A DNA stretch of 16,683 bases from an uncultured Bacteroides sp. (lineage in GTDB: Bacteria > Bacteroidota > Bacteroidia > Bacteroidales > Bacteroidaceae): NCBI GenBank assembly GCA_900557355.1, contig USSR01000071.1:1-16683 (forward strand). The letters run 5' to 3'. The notes under the pieces were generated by a model. The model saw nothing but the letters and a program-made list of their open reading frames with translations. It had not been told where the DNA came from and ran no database searches. Of the stretch, positions 1 to 13,485 are shown one piece after another; positions within the stretch are counted from its first letter, which is position 1; every line of letters begins with the position of its first letter. A program made the translations under genes and the position numbers.

Positions 1-1
1 T

Positions 2-82
2 CAATACGGAACGAAACACTCTTTGAATGTTTCCGTAACTACCGGTATTGTGATTTGGGATTTGTTCAAAAAGTTACGTTAA
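2..82 (+). CDS. Possible C-terminal tail of an upstream gene (partial)
   Basis: The window opens inside a frame that runs 26 codons from the edge to a TAA at 80-82. The peptide reads QYGTKHSLNVSVTTG and then IVIWDLFKKLR, alternating polar and hydrophobic residues like a final beta-strand pair followed by a basic end. The next 440 bases have no plausible gene, which fits a gene ending here. I cannot name a family from so little. Another frame also stays open to base 90, so this is only a candidate. Confidence 0.35.
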   Translation, partial: QYGTKHSLNVSVTTGIVIWDLFKKLR

Positions 83-208
83 TAGCATAAATCCAGTTGG
101 TTAATAAGTCGTTTATAACTGGTTTATATCATAGTTAATTGTTTAATAATCAATAGAGGTGTGATTGTTTATAAGTATAGAATCCAAATGATGTAATTAT
201 ACTCTTTG

Positions 209-340
209 CAGGATATATAGATACTGTTTACAGGAGATATATATCCTGCGTGTTGGACATATATGCGCTGTACATTGGATCTATAGTTCCTGCAAGTAGC
301 ATCTATAGCTCTTACATATTGTTTATGTACGTCCTGTAAA
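209..340. repeat. Six tandem degenerate 22-bp repeats with internal dyad
   Basis: Six back-to-back units, each exactly 22 bp, start at 209, 231, 253, 275, 297 and 319. Positions 3, 8, 10, 11 and 17 of the unit are identical in all six, and positions 5, 9, 14, 16 and 18 in five of six. The consensus core is GGATATATAGATCCTGYA. Most units carry a partial dyad of the form CAGGA-N8-TCCTG, clearest in the unit at 231. As a result 208-219 and 238-249 form a perfect 12-bp inverted repeat. There are no unique spacers, so it is not a CRISPR. The function is unknown; phased protein sites or an extragenic repeat family are both possible. Confidence 0.85.
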
Positions 341-384
341 AGCAGAATAAATGTTGGTAAATTCAGAATAAGGAAGGTTATACC

Positions 385-416
385 CCGACTTTACTAACTC
401 CGGTTAATAAAGTCGG
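385..416. terminator. Strong stem-loop, possible transcription end or RNA element
   Basis: CCGACTTTA (385-393) pairs perfectly with TAAAGTCGG (408-416). Inside, TAAC (395-398) pairs with GTTA (403-406) across one C/A mismatch. The stem is therefore 13 pairs plus a mismatch. Read on the + strand the loop is C(UCCG)G, an exceptionally stable UNCG-type tetraloop. Neither side has a clear U-tract. It lies 107 bp past the stop of the leftward GH27 gene and 302 bp past the possible rightward gene end, so it could end either transcript or act as an RNA stabiliser. Confidence 0.55.
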
Positions 417-523
417 TTAATAAGTATTGAATGTGTAATTCAAATCTGTTTGTTCTTCACTATCAACACTAACACAACACATTTTATTAGTTTGTCTTTA
501 CCTGCCAATCATATCAAGTTGTT

Positions 524-2476
524 TTATTTCACAGGTTCTATTTTTATGAAAAGTACACCATGTGAAGGTACGTCAGATTGGTATTTATTTATATAAACTC
601 CTTTATCCTTTTGCTCCCAAAGATTACGCACTTTCTGTTTACCTTGAATATTCAGTTGATCCCAGAAAATAGATATGTCCTGTTTATTATCGGATAGATT
701 GAATAATCCGACTGCTATGGAACCATCTTTTAATGGTTTACTCCATACTTCAATTTCTTTATTATTATCAGCATATACTCTGCTACCTTGTATACCGGCA
801 ATATCTTGGTTAATGGCTATTACTTCTCTGTTACTTAATAGATTCATTGTAAAATCATCCATCTGTTCCAGATCGCATCCTATCAGTAAAGGCGCCGCTA
901 GAATACTCCATAAAGTGATATGAGTATATTGTTCATCAGGAGATAAATGTGTAGAATGTATATTTTTTCCCCAGCCAACCTTTCCTACAATGAGCATATC
1001 CGGGTCATTCCAACTGCCTGGTTTGGCAAATGGTTGCCACTTATCCTGAAGGAAACCTATGGTAGTCATACTACACCAGGAATCATAAATATCTCCTGTT
1101 GTCCGCCAGACATTTGTTAGATTGCTCCAGTCTTCTGCCAGTTCAAATGGGGCAGCATTGGAGATGCTATATAGAATATCTCTTCCCGATTGGCGTAAAA
1201 GATATGATAGTTCTGCTGTATGGGCTATATCATTAGTTACCCAGTCGTACTTAATATAATCGAATCCCCATTCTGCCCATTGCTTTACGTCATTTTTAGC
1301 AAATGAAAATTCTCCATATCTGCGGCTTGAATTGACAACTTTACCATTACGTGTATCAGCACTGCTGCCAATGTATCCGGCAAAAGTTTGTACCCACGGA
1401 GAAGAATATATTCCTATTTTGAGACCTTTACTATGTACATAATCAACAAGACCTTTCATATCAGGAAATTTATCGTTCGGCATTATTGCATTGTATTTTC
1501 CTCCACGTACGCCTTGCCATCCATCATCGATATTTATATAAGCATATCCATAATTGACGAGTCCCAGTTCTACCATGCGGTCGGCCATCCTTCTTATTTT
1601 CTTGTCATCAATGTCTGCTCCGAAAATGTTCCAGCTATTCCAGCCCATAGGAGGAGTCAGACTTATCTTTTCCCCGATTTCAAGAGTTAAGTCTTTAGTA
1701 GTTTCTCCATATTGATTTTTAGCGGAGATATGAACAGTATAGGTTCCCGGATTTATCGCTTTTCCTGTAATAATGCCGGTATTGCTATCGATGGATAATC
1801 CTTCGGGTAAATTAGTTGCAGTTATATTTAGTGGTCTTTCTCCTGAAACAGGTACTGTAAACAGAAATGGATTTCCCGGGCGGGCACCATATATATAAGG
1901 AGCATTAATCATAGGCTGCCTTGCCACAGCAGGAGTTAGGATGTATTCCTGTTCACGTTCTTTTTTTACCGAAACAGGATCGGCACCTTTCACTTCAAAC
2001 CTGGCATTTACCCAGTTGGTGCGATCTCCGGCTATTCCATCTCCTGCATGATCGACACGTAAGATTAGAGATTTTATACCCTTAACAGAAATATCTATTT
2101 GTTTTGCTTTTTCTCCTGCATGCATGATTCCACTTCGCCAGATGATTTTGCCATCTCCTAAAATTATAAATTCGGCACTGGCTTGTTTTAATTCGTGTTC
2201 GGGTGCGGAATCATCTATCCCTGCAGATGCCTTGAAGGAGACTGTTTTGCCGTCAAGTTTTATGCGGAATACGCTTGCGGCATGTGTACCTACACCCCGG
2301 TCAAATTTTTCTCCGGCGATAGAAAGTGGTGTTTTCCACATTGATTGATTGGCTATTGCTTTACCTGCAGATTGATCGACGTTAGAGAGATCTAATTCAT
2401 CTAACCATACTATACGGGGAGCAGTTGTAAAGCTCGAAAGCAGTATGATTAATAATGCGGAGAAGTATTTTTTCAT
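524..2476 (-). CDS. GH27 alpha-galactosidase with NPCBM and Ig-like modules, secreted
   Basis: Predicted retaining exo-alpha-galactosidase that removes terminal alpha-D-galactose from plant glycans; some GH27 members act on beta-L-arabinopyranose. The 650-residue protein has a signal peptide (about 1-19, no lipobox Cys), an NPCBM carbohydrate-binding module (about 25-163, with the motif VGTHA), a putative Ig-like He_PIG domain (about 195-268, motif GTYTV), a GH27 barrel opening with PPMGWNSWN (275-283), and a small C-terminal beta-sandwich (about 570-650). The expected catalytic residues are present: nucleophile Asp411 in YIKYD and acid/base Asp462 in WRTTGD. The start at 2476 follows a TACTTTTG promoter box with about 30 bases of leader. 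It is transcribed alone and diverges from the membrane regulator at 2687. The fold assignment is firm; the exact sugar is inferred. Confidence 0.95.
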   Translation of the reverse strand: MKKYFSALLIILLSSFTTAPRIVWLDELDLSNVDQSAGKAIANQSMWKTPLSIAGEKFDRGVGTHAASVFRIKLDGKTVSFKASAGIDDSAPEHELKQASAEFIILGDGKIIWRSGIMHAGEKAKQIDISVKGIKSLILRVDHAGDGIAGDRTNWVNARFEVKGADPVSVKKEREQEYILTPAVARQPMINAPYIYGARPGNPFLFTVPVSGERPLNITATNLPEGLSIDSNTGIITGKAINPGTYTVHISAKNQYGETTKDLTLEIGEKISLTPPMGWNSWNIFGADIDDKKIRRMADRMVELGLVNYGYAYINIDDGWQGVRGGKYNAIMPNDKFPDMKGLVDYVHSKGLKIGIYSSPWVQTFAGYIGSSADTRNGKVVNSSRRYGEFSFAKNDVKQWAEWGFDYIKYDWVTNDIAHTAELSYLLRQSGRDILYSISNAAPFELAEDWSNLTNVWRTTGDIYDSWCSMTTIGFLQDKWQPFAKPGSWNDPDMLIVGKVGWGKNIHSTHLSPDEQYTHITLWSILAAPLLIGCDLEQMDDFTMNLLSNREVIAINQDIAGIQGSRVYADNNKEIEVWSKPLKDGSIAVGLFNLSDNKQDISIFWDQLNIQGKQKVRNLWEQKDKGVYINKYQSDVPSHGVLFIKIEPVK

Positions 2477-2512
2477 TGTATTTGAAATTAGTATTAAATA
2501 AATTCTTTACTG

Positions 2513-2520
2513 CAAAAGTA
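2513..2520 (-). promoter_or_regulatory. Bacteroides-type -7 box of the GH27 gene
   Basis: The minus strand reads TACTTTTG, an exact match to the Bacteroides -7 consensus TAnnTTTG. A start about 7 bases downstream would give a leader of roughly 30 bases to the ATG at 2476. The matching -33 position (about 2540-2545) has only a weak TTTG-like sequence, TTTTTATTC, which suggests a promoter that needs an activator. Confidence 0.55.
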
Positions 2521-2539
2521 TAGGATAGGATTGATGAAG

Positions 2540-2594
2540 TTGAATAAAAAAGAGAATAAAATGAAAACAAAATCTGGACAAAACGCAAATAAAC
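2540..2594 (-). promoter_or_regulatory. Phased 11-bp TTTTG-type repeats upstream of GH27
   Basis: Read on the minus strand, five consecutive 11-bp blocks are GTTTATTTGCG, TTTTGTCCAGA, TTTTGTTTTCA, TTTTATTCTCT and TTTTTATTCAA (from 2594 down to 2540). The last block ends 19 bp before the -7 box. The GH105 operon has a very similar array at the same distance from its own box (4136-4201). The spacing of about one helical turn puts the T-runs on one face of the DNA, as in an activator operator or a phased bent tract. The sequence is low complexity, so chance similarity must be considered. Confidence 0.45.
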
Positions 2595-2686
2595 CACTTT
2601 ATGCTTGACAATTACTAGATTTTATTTGTATTTTCACAGCGGATTTTTATTTCTAACTAATTGGTTCGTGTTTAATTTTGATATAA

Positions 2687-4090
2687 ATGATGGACGAATA
2701 TAAGGACAAAAGGTACATAAAGGAAATAATAAAAGAATATAATATTTTATTAGAGTCGTGGGGTTCTTCCGAGTCCTGGGACTTAAATCAATTTAAAACA
2801 CTGGAAAATATGATCTTCGAAACAACGAAGATCGATGTAAATGCTAACACACTTAAACGATTTTTTCAACAGAAGACAGGTAATCCGCAGTTGGCGACAA
2901 AAGATGCTTTGTGTCGTTTTTTAGGTTATTCGGGGTATACTGACTTTGTAATGAAGAAAACGAAGAAGGAAGAGACTACCAATATTCAGACAGAAGACGT
3001 TGTTGAAGAAACGAAGGAACATACAAATGACACAGACAAAAAAGCAGATAGTTCCCAGTTAGAAAAAGCTCCGAATAAAGTGACGAAAGATCCGGAAGAA
3101 GTATCGAATCGTATCTATAAGAAAAATAAATGGTATGTAAATTTTGCTATTATACTATTATTGATAATAGGTGGATATATGTTGTATACGTATAAGTTGA
3201 AAGATATGTATGTGGAGTATCTGCTCTCAAAAATAGAATTTACCACTTCGCAAGTAAAAGGAATTTGTCCGCTTACAGTTACATTCTCTTATCATATACC
3301 AGCTTCATTATTTGAAGATATTACTGTTATGTATGAAGAAGCGAATGGAGATATATCCGAAAGAAAACTAAATGAAAATATAGATAAGATAAATGCTACC
3401 TATATATATGAAGGTGAAGCATTCTGTCATCTGAAGTATAAAGATAGAATTATAAAGACCATTCCGGTGGAGTGCCGTAAGACGGGGTGGTCGGTTTTCG
3501 TCCGTGAGGAAAGAAAGAAAATATTTCGGGTTTTTCCGATGGAGCAGGCTTACAATGATTCGGGATATGTAAGTTTGCCTATAGAAAATGTCCCACAAGA
3601 GGCGCATACTAATCACATGTTTGTCAGCTATGTGTTTTATAAAGAAAAGTTGATAGACGGAGATAATTTCATATACGAGGCACGCGTCCGCAATTCAAAA
3701 CAGGAGAATGCAGTTCCTTGCTCGGATATTATCATGTATATACATTCGGATACAGCTATGCATGGCTTTGCCATGAATGAAAACGGATATGCATATATCA
3801 AATTCATCAGTGGAGAAAATACAATTAAGGGAGATGAGTACAACTTAAGCCGGTTTAATTTCAACTCTTCCGAATGGCACGTCATGACTATCAAAGTAGT
3901 GAATAAGAAAACTACCTTCTACGTAGATGGAGAAGAAGTGTTAGGAATGGATTATAAAGAACCTTTGGGATATGCCAATGAACTTACGTTAAGATTTAAG
4001 GGATGTGGTGCTGTAGATTATGTGAAAGTTTCCAATCTTGACGGTAAGGTTGTATATGAAGAAAATTTCGATCCGGATAAAAGAAAATAG
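2687..4090 (+). CDS. Putative transmembrane one-component regulator with PKD/lectin-like ectodomain
   Basis: A 467-residue protein of unassigned function. Residues about 1-90 form a charged helical domain with the signature NTLKRFF followed by FLGYSGYTDFV. It resembles the helix-turn-helix-like N-terminus found on many Bacteroidetes proteins. A Lys/Glu-rich, probably disordered linker (91-148) leads to a single membrane helix at about 151-170. The periplasmic part has a PKD/Ig-like module (about 183-265, motifs GICPLTVTF and TYIYEG) and a C-terminal lectin-like beta-sandwich (about 320-467, motifs WHVMTIKV and FYVDGEEV). There is no signal peptide, so the N-terminus should stay in the cytoplasm. 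The layout suggests that the ectodomain senses a glycan and the N-terminus acts on DNA. It sits between two enzyme transcription units and has its own terminator. ATG codons at 2687 and 2690 are both possible starts. Regulator function is inference. Confidence 0.8.
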   Translation: MMDEYKDKRYIKEIIKEYNILLESWGSSESWDLNQFKTLENMIFETTKIDVNANTLKRFFQQKTGNPQLATKDALCRFLGYSGYTDFVMKKTKKEETTNIQTEDVVEETKEHTNDTDKKADSSQLEKAPNKVTKDPEEVSNRIYKKNKWYVNFAIILLLIIGGYMLYTYKLKDMYVEYLLSKIEFTTSQVKGICPLTVTFSYHIPASLFEDITVMYEEANGDISERKLNENIDKINATYIYEGEAFCHLKYKDRIIKTIPVECRKTGWSVFVREERKKIFRVFPMEQAYNDSGYVSLPIENVPQEAHTNHMFVSYVFYKEKLIDGDNFIYEARVRNSKQENAVPCSDIIMYIHSDTAMHGFAMNENGYAYIKFISGENTIKGDEYNLSRFNFNSSEWHVMTIKVVNKKTTFYVDGEEVLGMDYKEPLGYANELTLRFKGCGAVDYVKVSNLDGKVVYEENFDPDKRK

Positions 4091-4104
4091 CACTTTCTTT
4101 TCTT

Positions 4105-4140
4105 ACAACCATCTTATACATAGATGGTTGTCTTGTTTTG
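4105..4140 (+). terminator. Intrinsic terminator after the membrane regulator gene
   Basis: ACAACCATCT (4105-4114) pairs perfectly with AGATGGTTGT (4122-4131) across a 7-base loop, and a T-rich run CTTGTTTTG follows. It begins 15 bases after the stop codon of the regulator and separates it from the GH105 operon. Its T-run overlaps the start of the phased 11-bp repeats. Confidence 0.8.
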
Positions 4141-4201
4141 TTCATATTTTGTTCACATTTTGTTTTACCTTTTTCTCTCTTTTCTTGGCCTTTTGTTTGC
4201 A
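4136..4201 (+). promoter_or_regulatory. Phased 11-bp TTTTG-type repeats upstream of GH105 operon
   Basis: Six consecutive 11-bp blocks start at 4136, 4147, 4158, 4169, 4180 and 4191: TTTTGTTCATA, TTTTGTTCACA, TTTTGTTTTAC, CTTTTTCTCTC, TTTTCTTGGCC and TTTTGTTTGCA. The first two differ at one base. The last ends 20 bp before the -7 box at 4222 and contains the TTTG that would serve as the -33 element. The arrangement matches that upstream of GH27 on the other strand, so one regulator may bind both. Confidence 0.5.
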
Positions 4202-4221
4202 GGGTTGCGGATGATTTGGGA

Positions 4222-4229
4222 TAGATTTG
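4222..4229 (+). promoter_or_regulatory. Bacteroides-type -7 box of the GH105 operon
   Basis: TAGATTTG is an exact match to TAnnTTTG. Candidate -33 elements TTTG lie at 4192-4195 and 4196-4199, which is 22 or more bases upstream and slightly longer than the usual spacing. Transcription from about 4236 would leave a leader of around 55 bases before the ATG at 4292. Confidence 0.55.
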
Positions 4230-4291
4230 CAATTGTTATCATTGTCCTGTTGGGACACGTTAGCTAAATCTATATAATCTGAAATGATCCG

Positions 4292-6103
4292 ATGAAAAAG
4301 AAGAAATGGATATGCTTGTTATTATCTGCATTGTTGGGGGTAGGTACTGCTCTTCCTCAACAAAGCAAAGAATCACCTGTAGAAAAAGTAAAGAAGATTG
4401 GTGATAAATTGATTAGAGAAACTCCCTTTGCCTACAAGTTGGGACTTGCTTCGTGTAGTACTTCTTTCAACACGTTAAACTTTGTGGATTTTGGACGTAC
4501 CTTTGGGGTGGGACAAGAAGCTGTGGCCTATGCCTATACACAGCTGTCGTTTCCACGTGATACCACCATACGTGTAGAAACGGAGCATAACGATGCCTGT
4601 AAAATCTGGTGTAACGGACAACTGGTTTATGAAAATAAAGGGAAACGGGATATTAAGATAAACCGGGGGGAACGAAGTATGAAAATGACTTCTTCATTTT
4701 TGCTTCCGTTGAAAAGTGGTAATAACAATGTGTTGATTAAGTCGGCTACTTTTGGCAAAGAATGGTGTGTGTTCTTACAACCACCCAGTGATAATGATGC
4801 TGTTTTATCCACTGCCCGAAGTTATCCTCAAATAGGATTAACCAATTTGAATCATGTTGATAAACAAGTATCCGATCTTACCAACTGGCTCATTATCGGA
4901 CCTTTTCAAGGTGGCATTGACGTAGTGCATGAACCGGAACAGGAATTTAGATTTGGATATATGTATAAAGGACTTCATGGTCCGGTGACCTGGACAATTC
5001 CTAAAATAGAAGTACTCGGAGAAATGATAGATCCCGAAGTTTGGGGAACTACTTATCAATGGAATTACCATAATGGAGGTGTTGCCTGGGCTATGCAGCA
5101 ACTTGGTGAATTGACCGGAACACATAAATATACTAAATGGGCAACTGACTTCTGCGACTATCAGATGGAAGGTATGCCATTTGTGGACTATCAAGTCAAT
5201 CATTTGCGGGCATATAATTCAGCCAATGCAATGGTGATTAACTCCACATTGCTTGATTTTACATTAGCTCCCTCACTTCCCATTCTATACCGTTTGCGTA
5301 TGGATAAGGATTTTAAAAATAGGGATATTTATCAGGCATACATAGATAAAATGATAAATTATGCACGTTTCGGACAAATCAGAAGTGAAGGAATGACCAA
5401 CTACACCCGTGATACGCCGGAAAAATATACTGTATGGGTAGATGATATGTTTATGGGTATTCCTTTCTTGATACAAGCTGGATTATACAGCGATTCACCG
5501 GAGTTGCGAAAAATATTTTTCGATGATGCAGCCAATCAGATCATAGACTTTACGAAACACGTATGGAATAAAGACACTCGTCTTTATATGCATGCCAATT
5601 ATACATCACGTCCTGATGTTAAACTCCCTCATTGGGCACGTGCCAACGGGTGGGCTATCTGGGCTATGTCTGACGTATTAATGGCATTGCCTAAGAATCA
5701 TCCTAAATACAAAGCAATACTCAAGCAATATCAGACTTTTGTCTATTCTCTGATAAAATATCAGAGTCCTGACGGATTCTGGCATAATGTAATCGATCGT
5801 AGCGATTCTCCCAAGGAAGTTTCGGGTACGGCTATATTTACAATGGGTATAATACGTGGTATCAGGTATGGCTGGCTGGATAAGAAAAAGTTCATGCCAA
5901 TTGCATTGAAAGGATGGGATGCAGTGTCATCCGAAATCGAAGACGATGGAACGGTACATAATATCTGTATAGGAACCATGTGTACCGAAGATGTGAACTA
6001 TTATATGAACCGTCCATTTTTCGACAATGATACGCATGGGTCATTTGCCGTCATATTTGCAGGTATAGAAGCGCAGCGGATGATGGATGAAGACACCAAA
6101 TAA
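4292..6103 (+). CDS. GH105 unsaturated glucuronyl/galacturonyl hydrolase with N-terminal beta domain
   Basis: Predicted to hydrolyse the 4,5-unsaturated uronic acid that a polysaccharide lyase leaves at the non-reducing end, as YteR/YesR-type GH105 enzymes do. The 603-residue protein has a signal peptide (about 1-22), a beta-rich N-terminal region (about 40-235, ending near WLIIGPF) and a GH105 (alpha/alpha)6 barrel from about 250 to 600. Family hallmarks are WVDDMFMG (382-389, holding the catalytic Asp), HWARANGW (447-454) and EVSGTAIF (509-516). YteR-type enzymes are near 370 residues, so the N-terminal 230 residues are an added module. It is the first gene of the rightward operon, 26 bp before the next gene. 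No certain lyase is in the window, although the unassigned gene at the right edge is a candidate. Confidence 0.93.
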   Translation: MKKKKWICLLLSALLGVGTALPQQSKESPVEKVKKIGDKLIRETPFAYKLGLASCSTSFNTLNFVDFGRTFGVGQEAVAYAYTQLSFPRDTTIRVETEHNDACKIWCNGQLVYENKGKRDIKINRGERSMKMTSSFLLPLKSGNNNVLIKSATFGKEWCVFLQPPSDNDAVLSTARSYPQIGLTNLNHVDKQVSDLTNWLIIGPFQGGIDVVHEPEQEFRFGYMYKGLHGPVTWTIPKIEVLGEMIDPEVWGTTYQWNYHNGGVAWAMQQLGELTGTHKYTKWATDFCDYQMEGMPFVDYQVNHLRAYNSANAMVINSTLLDFTLAPSLPILYRLRMDKDFKNRDIYQAYIDKMINYARFGQIRSEGMTNYTRDTPEKYTVWVDDMFMGIPFLIQAGLYSDSPELRKIFFDDAANQIIDFTKHVWNKDTRLYMHANYTSRPDVKLPHWARANGWAIWAMSDVLMALPKNHPKYKAILKQYQTFVYSLIKYQSPDGFWHNVIDRSDSPKEVSGTAIFTMGIIRGIRYGWLDKKKFMPIALKGWDAVSSEIEDDGTVHNICIGTMCTEDVNYYMNRPFFDNDTHGSFAVIFAGIEAQRMMDEDTK

Positions 6104-6129
6104 CTGATGTAAAAAACAAATATAATATT

Positions 6130-6938
6130 ATGAAAAAGATACTTGTACTAATAGCTTTATCTTTCATGACTGTCTCGACATTAACAGCACAAATGAAGGA
6201 CCCCCAGAATTGGGTAGGCTACGAAGAAATAATGGGTGTAAAAAATGGACTAAGATTTTATGATTTCGATGTAAATCTGATAGAATCGTCTGCTCCTGCT
6301 AATGTTTTTTGGCCGGGAGATGATATCCGCCTCAAGTTTCAGTTGATTAACAACACATCACAATCAATAGATATAGATGCGAAAGTACACGTCTTTCGTT
6401 ATGGAACGAAAGGAATCCCCAATGATATTTGGCTGCCCCAGATGATTAAGCTTGATTATGAGAAGGTGATTCCTGTTCACTTATCAATTTTGCCGAATGG
6501 CTATGTCAATACGTCTGTATCGGTAGACGATATAAAGGATTTTGGAGGATATGCCGTTGTGTTTGATCTTGGAAAGTACGGGCGTCGATTGGGTACAAGT
6601 TTTGCCTATAGCATGAAACCGTCATTAGTGAAAATGCAATATCCCAAACAATCTTTGGATTACTTGGGAGTGGATTTTTTGAATAGAGTAGGTGTTCAGT
6701 CCATTCGCTACGGTATTCCTTTCGTATCACCTGATAATCCCGATTATCAAGGATTCCGACAAGAATTAAAGAAATTGATGAAGGATTTCATGGATAATAA
6801 TATCACTGTTATGCTCATGTTTGGTGAGGGACGTATGGCACAGTCCATGCCTTTGGGTACTACCAGGCCGCATTTGGATGAGAATGGAAAATTTCTTCAC
6901 ACGAAGCAGGATTTAGTATGGCTTCCCGAATTGGATGA

Positions 6939-6942
<4 letters not shown>
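6130..6942 (+). CDS. 5' fragment of the frameshifted hydrolase (270 residues)
   Basis: This is the only part that would be translated normally. It has a signal peptide (about 1-21, ending LTAQ), a beta-sandwich-like module (about 30-160, with NVFWPGDDIRLKFQL) and the first strands of the barrel (about 175-270, with GVQSIRYGIPFV and NITVMLMFGEG). It ends at ELDE before both catalytic glutamates, so the fragment alone cannot be an active enzyme. The start is 26 bases after the GH105 stop, in an A-rich leader typical of Bacteroides. Confidence 0.75.
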
Positions 6943-13027
<6,085 letters not shown>

Positions 13028-13073
13028 GCTTTTGAATATATAAAAGGTCGTCTGAAAAGGCCTTGATCTTATG

Positions 13074-13120
13074 AATCTCCTTTGCTACAACATATCGTAG
13101 TAAAGGGGATTTCTCTTTTT
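13074..13120 (+). terminator. Intrinsic terminator of the GH105-GH2 operon
   Basis: AATCTCCTTTGCTAC (13074-13088) pairs with GTAGTAAAGGGGATT (13097-13111) over 15 pairs with two G-U wobbles and an 8-base loop, and TCTCTTTTT follows. It lies 46 bp after the GH2 stop. Confidence 0.88.
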
Positions 13121-13323
13121 AGGAGCTTTCAATCCTTTCATCAGAAGGAAGCGTAGTATTGGTCATTTAGAATTCAGTGATGAAAATGACAACTGTATAC
13201 GGTCTTGAAAGAGTATTTGTATAATAAATAGAATATTACATATGTATCATAAATTTATTGTTTATATACATAGTAAATAGATGTTTGTATCTTGCGATAT
13301 TTATTTAATCAAAATATCTTTAT

Positions 13324-13411
13324 CATTTATGCATAAACAGTTTGATCGTTTCTAATAAACTTTTGAAGAGTTTATTAGAAACGTTATCCAAGTTTATTAA
13401 AAACTATATGG
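13324..13411. repeat. Four tandem 22-bp units with GTTT/AAAC dyads
   Basis: Units of exactly 22 bp start at 13324, 13346, 13368 and 13390, and a weaker one may start at 13302. All four share TT at positions 4-5, A at 10, AAAC at 12-15 and T at 18. The core is GTTTATTADAAAC, itself a partial palindrome. Units two and three together form a perfect 15-bp inverted repeat (13347-13361 with 13369-13383) around a 7-base loop. The low complexity lowers certainty. The period equals that of the array at 209-340, though the sequence differs. Confidence 0.6.
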
Positions 13412-13450
13412 AGGCTTTTAGTGGTGTTTGTATTGAATTTATATAACAAA

Positions 13451-13485
13451 AAAGGCTGCGGAATTCATATAATTTCGCAGCCTTT
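13451..13485 (-). terminator. Intrinsic terminator for the leftward gene pair
   Basis: AAAGGCTGCG (13451-13460) is perfectly complementary to CGCAGCCTTT (13476-13485), with further pairing of GAA and TTT inside. On the minus strand the hairpin is followed by a run of six T then GTTATAT, a classic terminator. It lies about 220 bases after the GH78-like stop. On the + strand only TTTAGC follows, so it serves mainly the leftward transcript. Confidence 0.8.

Larger units (their letters stand above)
83..523. other. Non-coding stretch with 22-bp repeats and a stem-loop
   Basis: This 441-base AT-rich stretch lies between the possible gene tail at the left edge and the 3' end of the leftward GH27 gene. 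I see no coding frame with a start and reasonable composition. It holds the 22-bp tandem array at 209-340 and the stem-loop at 385-416, both listed separately. The remainder (83-208 and 417-523) shows nothing I can support. Confidence 0.7.
2477..2686. promoter_or_regulatory. Divergent regulatory region
   Basis: The 210-base AT-rich gap lies between the leftward GH27 gene and the rightward membrane regulator. It contains the GH27 promoter box and the phased 11-bp repeats listed below. No promoter box matching TAnnTTTG exactly was found for the rightward gene; the closest sequence is a TTTATTTG near 2623-2630. Confidence 0.6.

Noticed and set aside
209..340. CRISPR array
   Set aside because: The units abut without spacers, have drifted from one another, and no cas genes are present.
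2397..2597. Small leftward gene overlapping the GH27 start
   Set aside because: It overlaps the GH27 coding start and its promoter in another frame and has no recognisable features.
13347..13383. Terminal repeat of an insertion sequence or recombinase inversion site
   Set aside because: No transposase or invertase gene, no target duplication, and the inverted repeat is explained by two adjacent units of the 22-bp dyad array.
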